Assembly: GCF_014647595.1 (NCBI RefSeq)
Contig: NZ_BMPM01000001.1
Coordinates: forward strand, 620,001-684,000
Source: Paenarthrobacter histidinolovorans
GTDB taxonomy: Bacteria; Actinomycetota; Actinomycetes; Actinomycetales; Micrococcaceae
Direction: 5' to 3'
Length of the DNA stretch: 64,000 nt
Shown: piece after piece, positions 16,285 to 27,795 of the stretch
Layout: the number at the start of each line of letters is the position of its first letter
Numbering within the stretch: position 1 is the first letter of the stretch
Notes under the pieces: model-generated
Seen by the model: the letters and a program-made list of their open reading frames with translations, nothing else
What the model was told of the DNA's origin: nothing
Databases searched by the model: none
Made by a program: the position numbers and the translations under genes

Positions 16285-17811
16285 ATGAGCACTGAGACCT
16301 CGACGCCGGGTGGCGGCCCAGCGGGCGGCGACACTGCCGCCGTCGTACCTTCCAAAGGCCTCCACGCAGGGATCCTGGACCTCGGCGACTCAGTCATGCT
16401 GGGGCTGGCGTCCACCGCGCCCGTGTACTCTCTGGCCGCCACGCTGGGACTCATCGTTGCCGTGAACGGCAACTACACGCCGTTGATCCTGGTCCTCGGT
16501 TTCATTCCCGTCCTGTTCATTGCCTACGCCTTCCGTGAACTCAACAGCGCCATGCCGGATTGTGGAACCACGTTCTTCTGGGCCCGCAAAGCGTTCGGTC
16601 CGTGGGCAGGCTGGCTGGGAGGTTGGGGCGTGGCCCTGGCCGGGATCGTGGTGCTGGCAAATCTGGCCCAGATCGCCGGGAAGTACCTCTGGCTGCTGGT
16701 GGGAGATGGTTCACTGGCCGACAACAAGTGGCTGGTCACCGCGACCGGCGTGCTGTTCATCGTGTTCATGACCTACGTGAACCACCGCGGCATCAGGCTG
16801 GGCGAACACGTCCAACGGACGCTGACGTACATCCAGTACATCTCGCTCGGCATTTTTGCGGTGGCGATCATTTTCCGGATCGCGGGCGGTGCGCCGGAGG
16901 GGCAGGCATTCGATTTCGAATGGTTCAACCCGGCGGGGGCGTTTGCCGATCCCGGGGCCGTGGTTCACGGCGCCTTGCTGGCATTGTTCATTTACTGGGG
17001 TTGGGACACCTGCCTCGCCCTGAACGAAGAAACCGAGAACCCGGCCAAGACTCCCGGCCGCGGTGCGGTGATTTCTGCTTCCGTGCTGGTAGCGATCTAT
17101 GTTTCCGTCGCCCTGCTGGTGATGATGTACGCGACCATCGGAACCGATGGAATCGGCCTGGGCAACGAAGCCAACCAGGACGACGTCTTCCTGGCCATGA
17201 AGGATGTCGTTCTCGGTCCTTGGGGCTGGCTGATCGTCGTCGCCGTCCTGGCGTCGGTCCTGTCTTCCACACAGACCACCATCCTGCCAACGGCGCGGGG
17301 CACCCTGTCCATGGGCGTCCATGGCGCCCTCCCGGCACGCTTCGGCAAGGTCCACGAGCGCTTCATGACGCCGGGCTACTCCACCCAGGTGATGGGCGCG
17401 GTGGCCGTGGTCTATTACGTAGCCATGAGTTTCCTCAGCGAGAACCTGCTCTCCGACTCCATCAGCGCCATCAGCCTGTTCATCGCTTTCTACTACGCCC
17501 TGACCGGGTTCTCCTGCGTCTGGTTCTTCCGCTCGACACTCCGGGATTCTGCCCGCAATCTCTGGTTCCGGGGCATATTCCCGCTCCTGGGTGCCCTGTC
17601 TCTCACGGCGGCGTTCTTCATCTCCGCGGTTCAGATGTGGGACCCGGCATACGGCGATACGCAGATCTTCGGGATCGGCGGAGCCTTCGTGAGCGGTGTG
17701 CTGCTCCTGGCACTCGGCGTGGTCCTGGCAATTGTGTGCCGCTTCGCTCCCTCCACCCGGGCCTACTTCACGGGTGAACGGGCCGACGCCGGTGTGGTGC
17801 GCGGAGAGTAG
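16285..17811 (+). CDS. APC superfamily amino acid/polyamine permease
   Basis: A 508-residue transporter with about 12 hydrophobic segments. It begins with a cytoplasmic tail, then DLGDSVMLGLASTAPVYSLA, the substrate-binding first helix of the APC fold; PDCGTTFFWARKAFGPWAGW follows in helix 3. It starts 12 bases after the ATP-grasp stop and is part of the same operon. Transport of an amine or amino acid that feeds or removes the substrate of the YgiC-like enzyme is a reasonable inference, but specificity cannot be read from sequence. Confidence 0.9.
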   Translation: MSTETSTPGGGPAGGDTAAVVPSKGLHAGILDLGDSVMLGLASTAPVYSLAATLGLIVAVNGNYTPLILVLGFIPVLFIAYAFRELNSAMPDCGTTFFWARKAFGPWAGWLGGWGVALAGIVVLANLAQIAGKYLWLLVGDGSLADNKWLVTATGVLFIVFMTYVNHRGIRLGEHVQRTLTYIQYISLGIFAVAIIFRIAGGAPEGQAFDFEWFNPAGAFADPGAVVHGALLALFIYWGWDTCLALNEETENPAKTPGRGAVISASVLVAIYVSVALLVMMYATIGTDGIGLGNEANQDDVFLAMKDVVLGPWGWLIVVAVLASVLSSTQTTILPTARGTLSMGVHGALPARFGKVHERFMTPGYSTQVMGAVAVVYYVAMSFLSENLLSDSISAISLFIAFYYALTGFSCVWFFRSTLRDSARNLWFRGIFPLLGALSLTAAFFISAVQMWDPAYGDTQIFGIGGAFVSGVLLLALGVVLAIVCRFAPSTRAYFTGERADAGVVRGE

Positions 17812-17829
17812 CCCGCGCTCCCAACCGGC

Positions 17830-19206
17830 TCAGTTGCGGGCTTGAACCTGGGCTGCGGCCCACTCACGCAAACGCGTGGGAACGTCCGGCACCTCTTCAG
17901 TGCGGATGGCGTTCCGGCGCAGGGCTCCCAGCCAACACACCAGGACAGCAACGGCGCAGAAGACACCGGCGCTGGAGGCCATGATCCACACCCCGGGGGT
18001 CTGGACGTTCAGGTCCGCGGCGCCGAGCATTGTGCCGATGGTCTTGGGCGAGAAGAAGAACACCAGCGTGGAGAGACCCAGAACGGCTGACATCGCTGTC
18101 CGCTGGGCCTTCAACCGCGCCGGGGTCTCCTTGATGGTCCAGGCGAACGCCGGCAGGACCACAGCCATCCAGACCCAATGGTGCGACCAGGAAACCGGGC
18201 TGATGAGGAGCATGGCCAGTGCGGTGGTGGAGACCGCTACGACCCGGGCTCCCTGCTGGCTCGCTGCCCTGATCAGGAAGGCCGCCAGAACCAACGTTCC
18301 CAGGCTCAGCGCGAGCCACGGCAGGGTCACGGCATCCTGCGGAACTCCGAAGTGCAGCAGGGCACCCTTGATGGAAAGGTTGTCGACGTAGCCGGCTCCT
18401 CCGATCCGCGAGGTGTCGGGCAGGATCTCCAGCCAGAACTTCAGGGACTCCGCCGGTCGCACAACCCAGCCGAGCAACACCGTAAAGACGAACCCCAGGG
18501 ACATATTCGCAAGGCCACGCCAGTCTTTGCGCATCAGGAAATACAGTCCGAACACCAAGGGTGTCAGCTTGATGCCTGCGGCGACACCCACAAGGAACCC
18601 GCTTGCCCGGGAACCCCGGCGCCTGGAGAGCACCAGCAAGTCAACCACCATGAGGCCCATGAGCAGGATGTTGATCTGACCGAAAGCCAACGTCTCGCGC
18701 CACGGCCCCAGGAACAGGATCGCCAGGAAGAGGGCTGCAGCAATCCAACAACCCTTCGTGGAGGACAGCGCGCTCCGAAGGTCTGCCTTTGCTGACCAGT
18801 AACGGACAATCGTGACGGCAACCCAGCCGGCAACGGCCACACCGGCAACATTGAACAGGTTAAGTGCAGTGGTTTGCGGCAGCCGGGCCAGCAGCCCGAA
18901 CACGAGCGCGGCAAAAGGTGGGTACGTGAAGGGAAGCTGGGGGCCGCCTGCCGTCGCGACGGTGGGTCCATAAAGGTCCGAGGGCGAGGAACCAGCATGG
19001 TTCAGGATGCTCCCGCCGAACCAGTACACGCTGAAGTCCAGCCCCTGTTTGGCCCACTCCGCGAGCATCATCCACACCGGCAAGACCACCACGGCCAGGG
19101 GCAGCAGGCGGAGCAGCAGGCGGAGCAGCACCGGAGACGTCGGCGCGGTTCCCTGCGTCCGCGAGGCATCGGTTGCGGCCCTTGAATCGACGTCAGGCAG
19201 TGCCAT
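17830..19206 (-). CDS. GT87 family polyprenol-phosphate glycosyltransferase (first copy)
   Basis: A 458-residue multi-span membrane protein of the DUF2029/GT87 group, which uses polyprenyl-phosphate mannose to build envelope glycans such as lipomannan or arabinomannan. Hallmarks are the early acidic loop (FSVYWFGGSILNHA), YPPFAALVF, FGQINILLMGLM and SPVSWSHHWVW. Start ATG 19206 has GGGGGA upstream. A second copy with the same blocks lies at 32083-33369. It converges with the APC permease and diverges from the acyl-CoA dehydrogenase. Confidence 0.85.
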   Translation of the reverse strand: MALPDVDSRAATDASRTQGTAPTSPVLLRLLLRLLPLAVVVLPVWMMLAEWAKQGLDFSVYWFGGSILNHAGSSPSDLYGPTVATAGGPQLPFTYPPFAALVFGLLARLPQTTALNLFNVAGVAVAGWVAVTIVRYWSAKADLRSALSSTKGCWIAAALFLAILFLGPWRETLAFGQINILLMGLMVVDLLVLSRRRGSRASGFLVGVAAGIKLTPLVFGLYFLMRKDWRGLANMSLGFVFTVLLGWVVRPAESLKFWLEILPDTSRIGGAGYVDNLSIKGALLHFGVPQDAVTLPWLALSLGTLVLAAFLIRAASQQGARVVAVSTTALAMLLISPVSWSHHWVWMAVVLPAFAWTIKETPARLKAQRTAMSAVLGLSTLVFFFSPKTIGTMLGAADLNVQTPGVWIMASSAGVFCAVAVLVCWLGALRRNAIRTEEVPDVPTRLREWAAAQVQARN

Positions 19207-19337
19207 ACAAAATCCCCCAAATTAGCAAAGTCTCAGTGGGGGAAGTGTGTCGCCCCCGCACCCATCCTACTGAAGGGCCTTCAATGACCCCTGAAGAGGG
19301 TGGCCCTCCGGCAGCCGGGTGCGCCTACGATGCTGGA

Positions 19338-20513
19338 ATGAGAGATTCAACGACGAACACCTCCGACGTCCTTGCCCTGGACTCTTTGCTTTCGGATGAT
19401 GAGCTGGCCCTTCGCGATAAAGTCCGCGATTACACCAGCCAGCGGATCCGCCCGAACATCTCCCGCTGGTACGAGGACGCGGTCTTTCCCCGGGAGATCG
19501 CCCCTGAACTTGGCGAGCTCGGTGTCCTTGGCATGCACCTGGACGGTTATGGCTGTCCCGGCCGGACCGCCGTCGAATATGGTTTGGCAGCCATGGAGCT
19601 GGAAGCGGGCGATTCCGGCATCCGGACCTTCGTCTCGGTGCAGGGTTCACTCGCCATGACCGCCATCCACAAGTGGGGCTCCGAGGAGCAGAAGGAGCAA
19701 TGGCTCCCCCGGATGGCTGCCGGCGAACTGATCGGCTGCTTCGCCTTGACCGAACCCACGGCGGGGTCCGATCCGTCGTCCATGACCACCGTTGCCCGGC
19801 AGACTTCCGACGGCTGGATTCTGGCTGGCGCCAAGCGCTGGATCGGGCTCGCTTCCCTTGCCGATGTGATGGTGGTGTGGGCAAAGACTGATGATGGCAT
19901 CCGCGGTTTCCTTGTTCCCGCCGGGACGGACGGCGTTTCCGCCACGCCGATCGAGCCGAAGCTCTCCATGCGCGCGTCCGTTCAGTGCGATGTAACGTTC
20001 GACGCCGTGCGGCTGGGGCCGGAGGCACTCCTCCCGGGTGCCATGGGACTCAAGGGACCTTTCTCGTGCTTGAACGAGGCACGCTACGGAATCGCCTGGG
20101 GCGCCATGGGGGCGGCGCGCGATTCCTACGAGGCCGCACTTTCCTATGCCGGAGACCGGTTACAGTTTGGGCGACCTTTGGCCGGTTATCAGCTCACCCA
20201 GGAGAAGCTGGTGAACATGCTGCTGGAAATCCAGAAGGGGACGCTGCTGGCCCTGCACCTGGGCCGGTTGAAGGACTCCGGGCAGCTCCAGCCGCAGCAG
20301 ATTTCGATGGGCAAGCTGAACAATGTCCGGGAAGCCATCAAGATCGCCCGCGACGCCCGCTCTATCCTGGGCGGCAACGGCGTCACGCTGGATTACTCAC
20401 CGCTCCGGCATGCCAACAACCTGGAGTCGGTGCGGACGTACGAGGGCCCCGACGAGGTTCACACCCTGATCCTGGGCCAGCACATCACGGGCATCGGGGC
20501 CTTCCGCGGCTAG
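19338..20513 (+). CDS. Acyl-CoA dehydrogenase, glutaryl-CoA dehydrogenase-like
   Basis: A 391-residue flavoprotein. It has CFALTEPTAGSDPSSM (FAD and substrate contact), the helical C-terminal domain with GGNGVTLDYS, and YEGPDEVHTLILGQHITG, whose first Glu is the catalytic base position. Similarity is closest to glutaryl-CoA dehydrogenase-type enzymes, which oxidise and decarboxylate glutaryl-CoA, but another acyl-CoA is possible. ATG 19338 is supported by TACGAT 6 bases upstream (leaderless) and by the usual family length of about 390. Longer in-frame starts upstream lack this. Confidence 0.87.
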   Translation: MRDSTTNTSDVLALDSLLSDDELALRDKVRDYTSQRIRPNISRWYEDAVFPREIAPELGELGVLGMHLDGYGCPGRTAVEYGLAAMELEAGDSGIRTFVSVQGSLAMTAIHKWGSEEQKEQWLPRMAAGELIGCFALTEPTAGSDPSSMTTVARQTSDGWILAGAKRWIGLASLADVMVVWAKTDDGIRGFLVPAGTDGVSATPIEPKLSMRASVQCDVTFDAVRLGPEALLPGAMGLKGPFSCLNEARYGIAWGAMGAARDSYEAALSYAGDRLQFGRPLAGYQLTQEKLVNMLLEIQKGTLLALHLGRLKDSGQLQPQQISMGKLNNVREAIKIARDARSILGGNGVTLDYSPLRHANNLESVRTYEGPDEVHTLILGQHITGIGAFRG

Positions 20514-20517
20514 CCCA

Positions 20518-20583
20518 CCCAAGTAGGTAGCAGATGACGTCGTTCCCAGCGCTGGGAACGACGTTATCTGCTACCCAGTTGGG
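20518..20583. repeat. 66-base near-perfect palindrome between convergent stops
   Basis: Centred between 20550 and 20551, its core GTCGTTCCCAGC is mirrored exactly, with few mismatches over 33-base arms. It begins 4 bases after the acyl-CoA dehydrogenase stop and contains the last codons and TAG of the TetR gene. It could end transcription from both sides, although no T run follows. Confidence 0.9.
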
Positions 20584-21194
20584 TCAGCACCGGGGAGGAT
20601 CACCAGGTTCAGGTAGCCGCGAAGACCCTTGGCCACATCCACCTGATCCGGAGCAAGAAGCCACTGGGTTTGGAGCCCGTCCCAGAGCGCAACCAAGGAG
20701 GTCGCAGCTTGGTCCGGATCCACTCCAGGGCGGAGCCTGCCTTCAGCGGCCAACTCAGCGAACCGCCGACCGTAGCTTGCGCGCAATCGCCCGTAGCGCT
20801 CGGTGAAATAGTCCCGCCCAGGATGCTCATCCGTGACCGATTCGGCGCAGAGTACGGTGTAGAGCTCGATCACGCCGGGAATGTCCTCATTGTGGAGGGC
20901 CGTCCGGATGACGGAATCCGCCAAGCCTTCCTCCATGTCATCGGGAAAAGCGCCACTGGTGATCTCGTCGCGACGTTCCAGCACTGACATCAGGAGGTCG
21001 CGCTTGGATGGGAAGTAGTGCAGCAAGCTGGTCTGGCTCATCCCTGCTCGGTCCGCAACCTCCTGCAACGATCCGCCACGGTAACCACGGGCAGCGAAGA
21101 CCGCGTGCGCAGCATCCAGTATCGTCTGGCGCCGTTCCTCGGATTTCGCGTAGGGGCCGCGCTTCGCTGTGCGGCCCACGTCCTTTGTGGTCAT
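20571..21194 (-). CDS. TetR family transcriptional regulator of the beta-galactosidase operon
   Basis: A 207-residue repressor. The N-terminal helix-turn-helix (about residues 18-62) includes ILDAAHAVFAARGYRGGSLQ and GMSQTSLLHYFPSKRDLL; the C-terminal part is a variable ligand-binding domain. ATG 21194 is chosen because TACACT lies 8 bases upstream, with TCGACA 16 bases before it. A perfect 22-base palindrome at 21231-21252 lies just above that promoter and also in front of the divergent sugar transporter operon, so it probably controls both. Its last codons lie in the 20518-20583 palindrome. Confidence 0.9.
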   Translation of the reverse strand: MTTKDVGRTAKRGPYAKSEERRQTILDAAHAVFAARGYRGGSLQEVADRAGMSQTSLLHYFPSKRDLLMSVLERRDEITSGAFPDDMEEGLADSVIRTALHNEDIPGVIELYTVLCAESVTDEHPGRDYFTERYGRLRASYGRRFAELAAEGRLRPGVDPDQAATSLVALWDGLQTQWLLAPDQVDVAKGLRGYLNLVILPGADPTG

Positions 21195-21202
21195 GGCTAG
21201 CC

Positions 21203-21230
21203 AGTGTACGCGGATACGGACCCCTGTCGA
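21203..21230 (-). promoter_or_regulatory. Promoter of the TetR gene
   Basis: On the minus strand TCGACA (21225-21230) and TACACT (21203-21208) are separated by 16 bases, and the start codon follows the -10 by 8 bases, consistent with a leaderless or nearly leaderless transcript. Confidence 0.6.
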
Positions 21231-21252
21231 AATTCGAGTAACCACTCGAATT
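21231..21252. promoter_or_regulatory. Perfect operator palindrome between TetR and the ABC/lacZ operon
   Basis: AATTCGAGT (21231-21239), spacer AACC, ACTCGAATT (21244-21252). The 9-base arms are exact reverse complements. The site abuts the -35 of the regulator gene and lies about 90 bases before the transporter start, the usual position for a TetR operator. Confidence 0.8.
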
Positions 21253-21339
21253 ATCTGTTACCGTGGTCACAATCGACATGCCGGGCCCCGCCCTCCGGGT
21301 GCCTGGCAACGTCAACCTGACACAAAGAGGTGAAGGCTC

Positions 21340-22674
21340 ATGACCCGTTTCACTCGAAGACAACTTCTGGGCGCAGGCCTGGGCACCGCAGCCATGGGAC
21401 TGCTGTCCGGCTGCGCAACGCCGGGAACCCAGTCCGTCAACGCTGCTCCCACCCTCCCCGCCGCCAGCGGTCCCGTCCGGCTCACTTATTGGGCGTGGTT
21501 GAAGGACTTCCAGAACGTTGCCGACATCTGGAACGCAGCGAATCCAAACATCCAGGTGGATGTCGTGTGGATCCCGGGCGGCAACGCAGGCGGATACCAG
21601 AAGCTCTACTCGGCGCTGGCAGCCGGGGGCGGCCCGGACCTGGCCCAGGTGGAGCTGCGGTCGATTCCGGAATTCATGCTGGTGAACGGACTGGTGGACA
21701 TCTCGCGCTACGGCGCCAACGACTACGCGCACCTCTTCGACCCCACTTTGTGGAAGCAGGTCAGCTACACGGGCGGCGTCTACGGAGTCCCCCAGGACTC
21801 CGGCCCGATGGCCATGTTCTACCAACCGGCCATTCTGGACAAGGTGGGCGGAACTCCCCCGAAAACGTGGGAGGAATGGGCCGGACTGGCCCGCGAGCTC
21901 CGCTCCGTGGACGCGTACCTGGACTGCTTCCCGATCAGCGACGCCTCACCTTTTGCTTCCTTCGCCGGACAGGCAGGAGCGGCGTGGCTGCGTCCGGAGG
22001 AGGATGGCTGGGTCATCAACATGACAGACGACGCCACGCTCAACACCGCACGCTTCTTCGACAAAGCGATCGACGACGACCTCGTCACCACCGCTTACGG
22101 CGCTTTCACTCCAGGATGGTTCGCTGCGGCAGGCAAGGGTGGCATCGCCTCCACCGTCACCGGCAGCTGGGGCGATGCGTTGGTCGAGGGCGTCAGTGGT
22201 TCCGAGGGAAAGTGGCGGGTTGCCCCCATGCCCACGTGGGGCGGCACAGGATTTGGCTCCAGCTATCTGGGCGGTTCCACCGCGGCAGTCCTGGCCAACA
22301 GCAAGCACCCCAAGGAAGCGCTGGAGTTCGCCATCTGGCTGACCACCTCCAAAGAAGGCATTGACGCCGAGATCAAAAACAGCGGCATCGGCTGGTCACC
22401 GAATCCCGATTTCATTGGCACCGACCGTCAGCAACCATCGGCGTTCTTCGGCGGCCAGAACTACAACCAGGACGTCTTCGTCCCGGCGGCCCGGCAGCAA
22501 AACCCCGACTGGTCCTGGTGGCCCGTGACCCAGCAGTCCTTCAACATCCTCAGTGACGGTTTCCGGAAGAAGGCCTTCGGGACTTCCCTGGTGGACTCGA
22601 TTGCCGCTTCCGAGCAGCAGATCATCACTGTTTTCAAGAACAAGGGCCTCACCATCCGGAAGGAAGCGGCATGA
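21340..22674 (+). CDS. Extracellular sugar-binding lipoprotein of ABC transporter
   Basis: A 444-residue family 1 solute-binding protein. The N-terminus has a twin-arginine-like TRRQLLGAG, a hydrophobic core and the lipobox LLSGC (Cys about residue 26), so it is exported and lipid-anchored. The body contains GWSPNPDF and many aromatic residues typical of oligosaccharide binding. It is the first gene of an operon with two permeases and a beta-galactosidase, so the ligand is likely a beta-galactoside or related oligosaccharide. A good ribosome site, AGAGGTGAAGG, precedes the ATG. Confidence 0.93.
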   Translation: MTRFTRRQLLGAGLGTAAMGLLSGCATPGTQSVNAAPTLPAASGPVRLTYWAWLKDFQNVADIWNAANPNIQVDVVWIPGGNAGGYQKLYSALAAGGGPDLAQVELRSIPEFMLVNGLVDISRYGANDYAHLFDPTLWKQVSYTGGVYGVPQDSGPMAMFYQPAILDKVGGTPPKTWEEWAGLARELRSVDAYLDCFPISDASPFASFAGQAGAAWLRPEEDGWVINMTDDATLNTARFFDKAIDDDLVTTAYGAFTPGWFAAAGKGGIASTVTGSWGDALVEGVSGSEGKWRVAPMPTWGGTGFGSSYLGGSTAAVLANSKHPKEALEFAIWLTTSKEGIDAEIKNSGIGWSPNPDFIGTDRQQPSAFFGGQNYNQDVFVPAARQQNPDWSWWPVTQQSFNILSDGFRKKAFGTSLVDSIAASEQQIITVFKNKGLTIRKEAA

Positions 22675-23618
22675 CGACCACCCGTGTGGCACCTGGCGCA
22701 GAGCGTCAAGCCCAAACGCCCCGCCGCGGCAAACGCACTGGCGCAGCAGGACGGGCACCCTGGCTCCTGTTGGCCCCGTTCCTGGCGCTCTTCGCCCTGA
22801 CGTTCCTGCTGCCCATCGTGGTGGCGATCCTCTCCAGCTTCACCAAGGTGACCAGAAACGGACTTTTCGGCGAGGCCGGCGTGACCAGTGAATTCGCCGG
22901 GTTCGGCAACTATGCCCAGGCCATGGCCGATGGCAGTTTCGTGGCATCGATCGGCCGCATGCTGCTGTTCGGGATCGTCCAGGTTCCCGTCATGATCGTT
23001 CTCTGCACTGTCCTGGCATTGATGTTGGAATCGGCCTCGGCCAAGTGGCCCGGCTTCTTCCGTGCCGCCTACTTCATGCCCTACGGCGTTCCTGGTGTCA
23101 TTGCCACCATCCTGTGGTCGTTCCTCTATGTGCCCGGCCTCAGTCCCCTGTTTGATGCGGCCAAGCTCGTAGGTCTCACCCCGGATTTCCTGGGCGCCAA
23201 CAGCGTGCTGTGGTCCATCGCCAACATCGTCACCTGGAGCTACACGGGCTACAACATGCTGATCATCGTGGCGCAGCTCAAGGCCATTCCGGTGGAACTC
23301 TACGAGGCAGCGAAAGTGGACGGTGCTTCGACGTGGCGCGTGGCCCGGAGCATCCAGCTCCCCCTGATCCGTCCGGCCCTCATGTTGACCACCGTGTTTT
23401 CGATCATCGGCACACTGCAGTTGTTCGCTGAAGCACAGGTACTCAAAACGGTGGCCCCTGCCATCGACAGCCAATACACGCCCAACCTCAGCGCCTACAC
23501 CACGGCCTTCGCCTACAACGACTACAACGTTGCTGCTGCCCAGTCGGTCATCATCGCCGTGGCCGCCTTCGCCCTTTCCTTCGCCTTCCTCGCACTGACC
23601 AACAGGAAGTCATCATGA
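22671..23618 (+). CDS. Carbohydrate ABC transporter permease, MalF type
   Basis: A 315-residue permease with six membrane segments and an EAA loop seen as ELYEAAKVDGASTWRVARSI. Its ATG overlaps the TGA of the binding-protein gene (22671-22674). It pairs with the next permease to form the channel. No ATPase gene is present in the operon, so the common MsiK-type ATPase probably serves it. Confidence 0.93.
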   Translation: MTTTRVAPGAERQAQTPRRGKRTGAAGRAPWLLLAPFLALFALTFLLPIVVAILSSFTKVTRNGLFGEAGVTSEFAGFGNYAQAMADGSFVASIGRMLLFGIVQVPVMIVLCTVLALMLESASAKWPGFFRAAYFMPYGVPGVIATILWSFLYVPGLSPLFDAAKLVGLTPDFLGANSVLWSIANIVTWSYTGYNMLIIVAQLKAIPVELYEAAKVDGASTWRVARSIQLPLIRPALMLTTVFSIIGTLQLFAEAQVLKTVAPAIDSQYTPNLSAYTTAFAYNDYNVAAAQSVIIAVAAFALSFAFLALTNRKSS

Positions 23619-24529
23619 CCGCTACTGCTACCAAGCCAACCGTCACACCCGCTGCCAGGACCCGGTCCGCTGGTCCAGACCGATCAGCCGGCCGACGGCG
23701 GTCGTCCACCATCATTGTCACCGCCCTTTTGGTGGTGGTTGCCCTCTACTTCCTGATTCCCGTGTACTGGGTCTTCGTTGCCTCCACGAAGTCCACGTCC
23801 GACCTTTTCTCCACCAACGGCTTCTGGTTCGCTCCCACATTCTCTTTGTGGGAGAACCTCGGCCGGGTGGTCAGCTACGACCATGGAATCTTTGGCCGCT
23901 GGTTCCTGAATTCGGCCATCTACGCCGGCGTTGGTGCGCTCCTGGCCACGTATTTTGCGGCAGCAGGCGGCTACGCCCTGGCCAAGTACGAGTTCAAGGG
24001 ACGGAACCTGGTATTCGGCACCATCCTTGGCGGCGTCCTGGTTCCCGGTACAGCGACGGCGCTCCCGCTCTTCCTGCTGTTCAGCCAGATGGGCCTGGCC
24101 AACACGTACTGGAGCGTGCTGTTGCCGTCGTTGGTCTCGCCGTTCGGCCTGTTCCTGTGCCGGATCTACGCGCAGGCCACCGTTGACACCTCATTGATCG
24201 AGGCCGCGAGGATCGACGGTGCCGGCGAACTCCGGATCTTCCACACCATCGGACTCAAGGTACTGACCCCGGCACTGGTAACGGTGTTCCTGTTCCAACT
24301 GGTGGGTATCTGGAACAACTACTTCCTGCCGCTGGTCATGCTCTCGGACTCCGAGCTCTACCCGATCACCCTGGGCCTGAACAACTGGCTCAGCCAAGTG
24401 GACCGCCTGCCTGAATTCTACGAACTGACCACGGGCGGGGTGCTGCTTTCCATCATTCCGCTCAGCATCGCCATGATTGTCCTGCAGCGCTTCTGGCGTG
24501 GAGGACTGACAGAAGGAGCCGTCAAGTAA
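23615..24529 (+). CDS. Carbohydrate ABC transporter permease, MalG type
   Basis: A 304-residue permease with the EAA loop SLIEAARIDGAGELRIFHTI. The first membrane helix follows a roughly 35-residue basic cytoplasmic tail. It overlaps the previous permease by 4 bases and ends directly before the ATG of the beta-galactosidase, which shows tight translational coupling through the operon. Confidence 0.93.
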   Translation: MTATATKPTVTPAARTRSAGPDRSAGRRRSSTIIVTALLVVVALYFLIPVYWVFVASTKSTSDLFSTNGFWFAPTFSLWENLGRVVSYDHGIFGRWFLNSAIYAGVGALLATYFAAAGGYALAKYEFKGRNLVFGTILGGVLVPGTATALPLFLLFSQMGLANTYWSVLLPSLVSPFGLFLCRIYAQATVDTSLIEAARIDGAGELRIFHTIGLKVLTPALVTVFLFQLVGIWNNYFLPLVMLSDSELYPITLGLNNWLSQVDRLPEFYELTTGGVLLSIIPLSIAMIVLQRFWRGGLTEGAVK

Positions 24530-27616
<3,087 letters not shown>

Positions 27617-27624
27617 ATTCCCCC

Positions 27625-27782
27625 GTTGTGGGGCCTACTCTGCGCGTTTCCGAGCTCTCGAAACGCGCAGAGCGGGCCCCACAACACCACCCCCTGCGTT
27701 GCGGGGCCTGTTTTGCGCGATTCAACGCGGGAATTCCGCGCAGAGCGGGCCCCACAACGCCACCCCCTGCGTTGCGGGGCCT
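27625..27782. repeat. Two and a bit tandem 73-base units, each a long hairpin
   Basis: Units at 27625-27697 and 27698-27770 are followed by a 12-base partial third unit. Each opens with GTTGYGGGGCC and carries GGCCCCACAAC as its mirror near the end; the first unit also has CTCTGCGCGTTTC mirrored internally, giving a roughly 61-base hairpin. The array fills the gap between the convergent lacZ and MFS stops. Confidence 0.88.
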
Positions 27783-27795
27783 CAAGAACCCCGTA

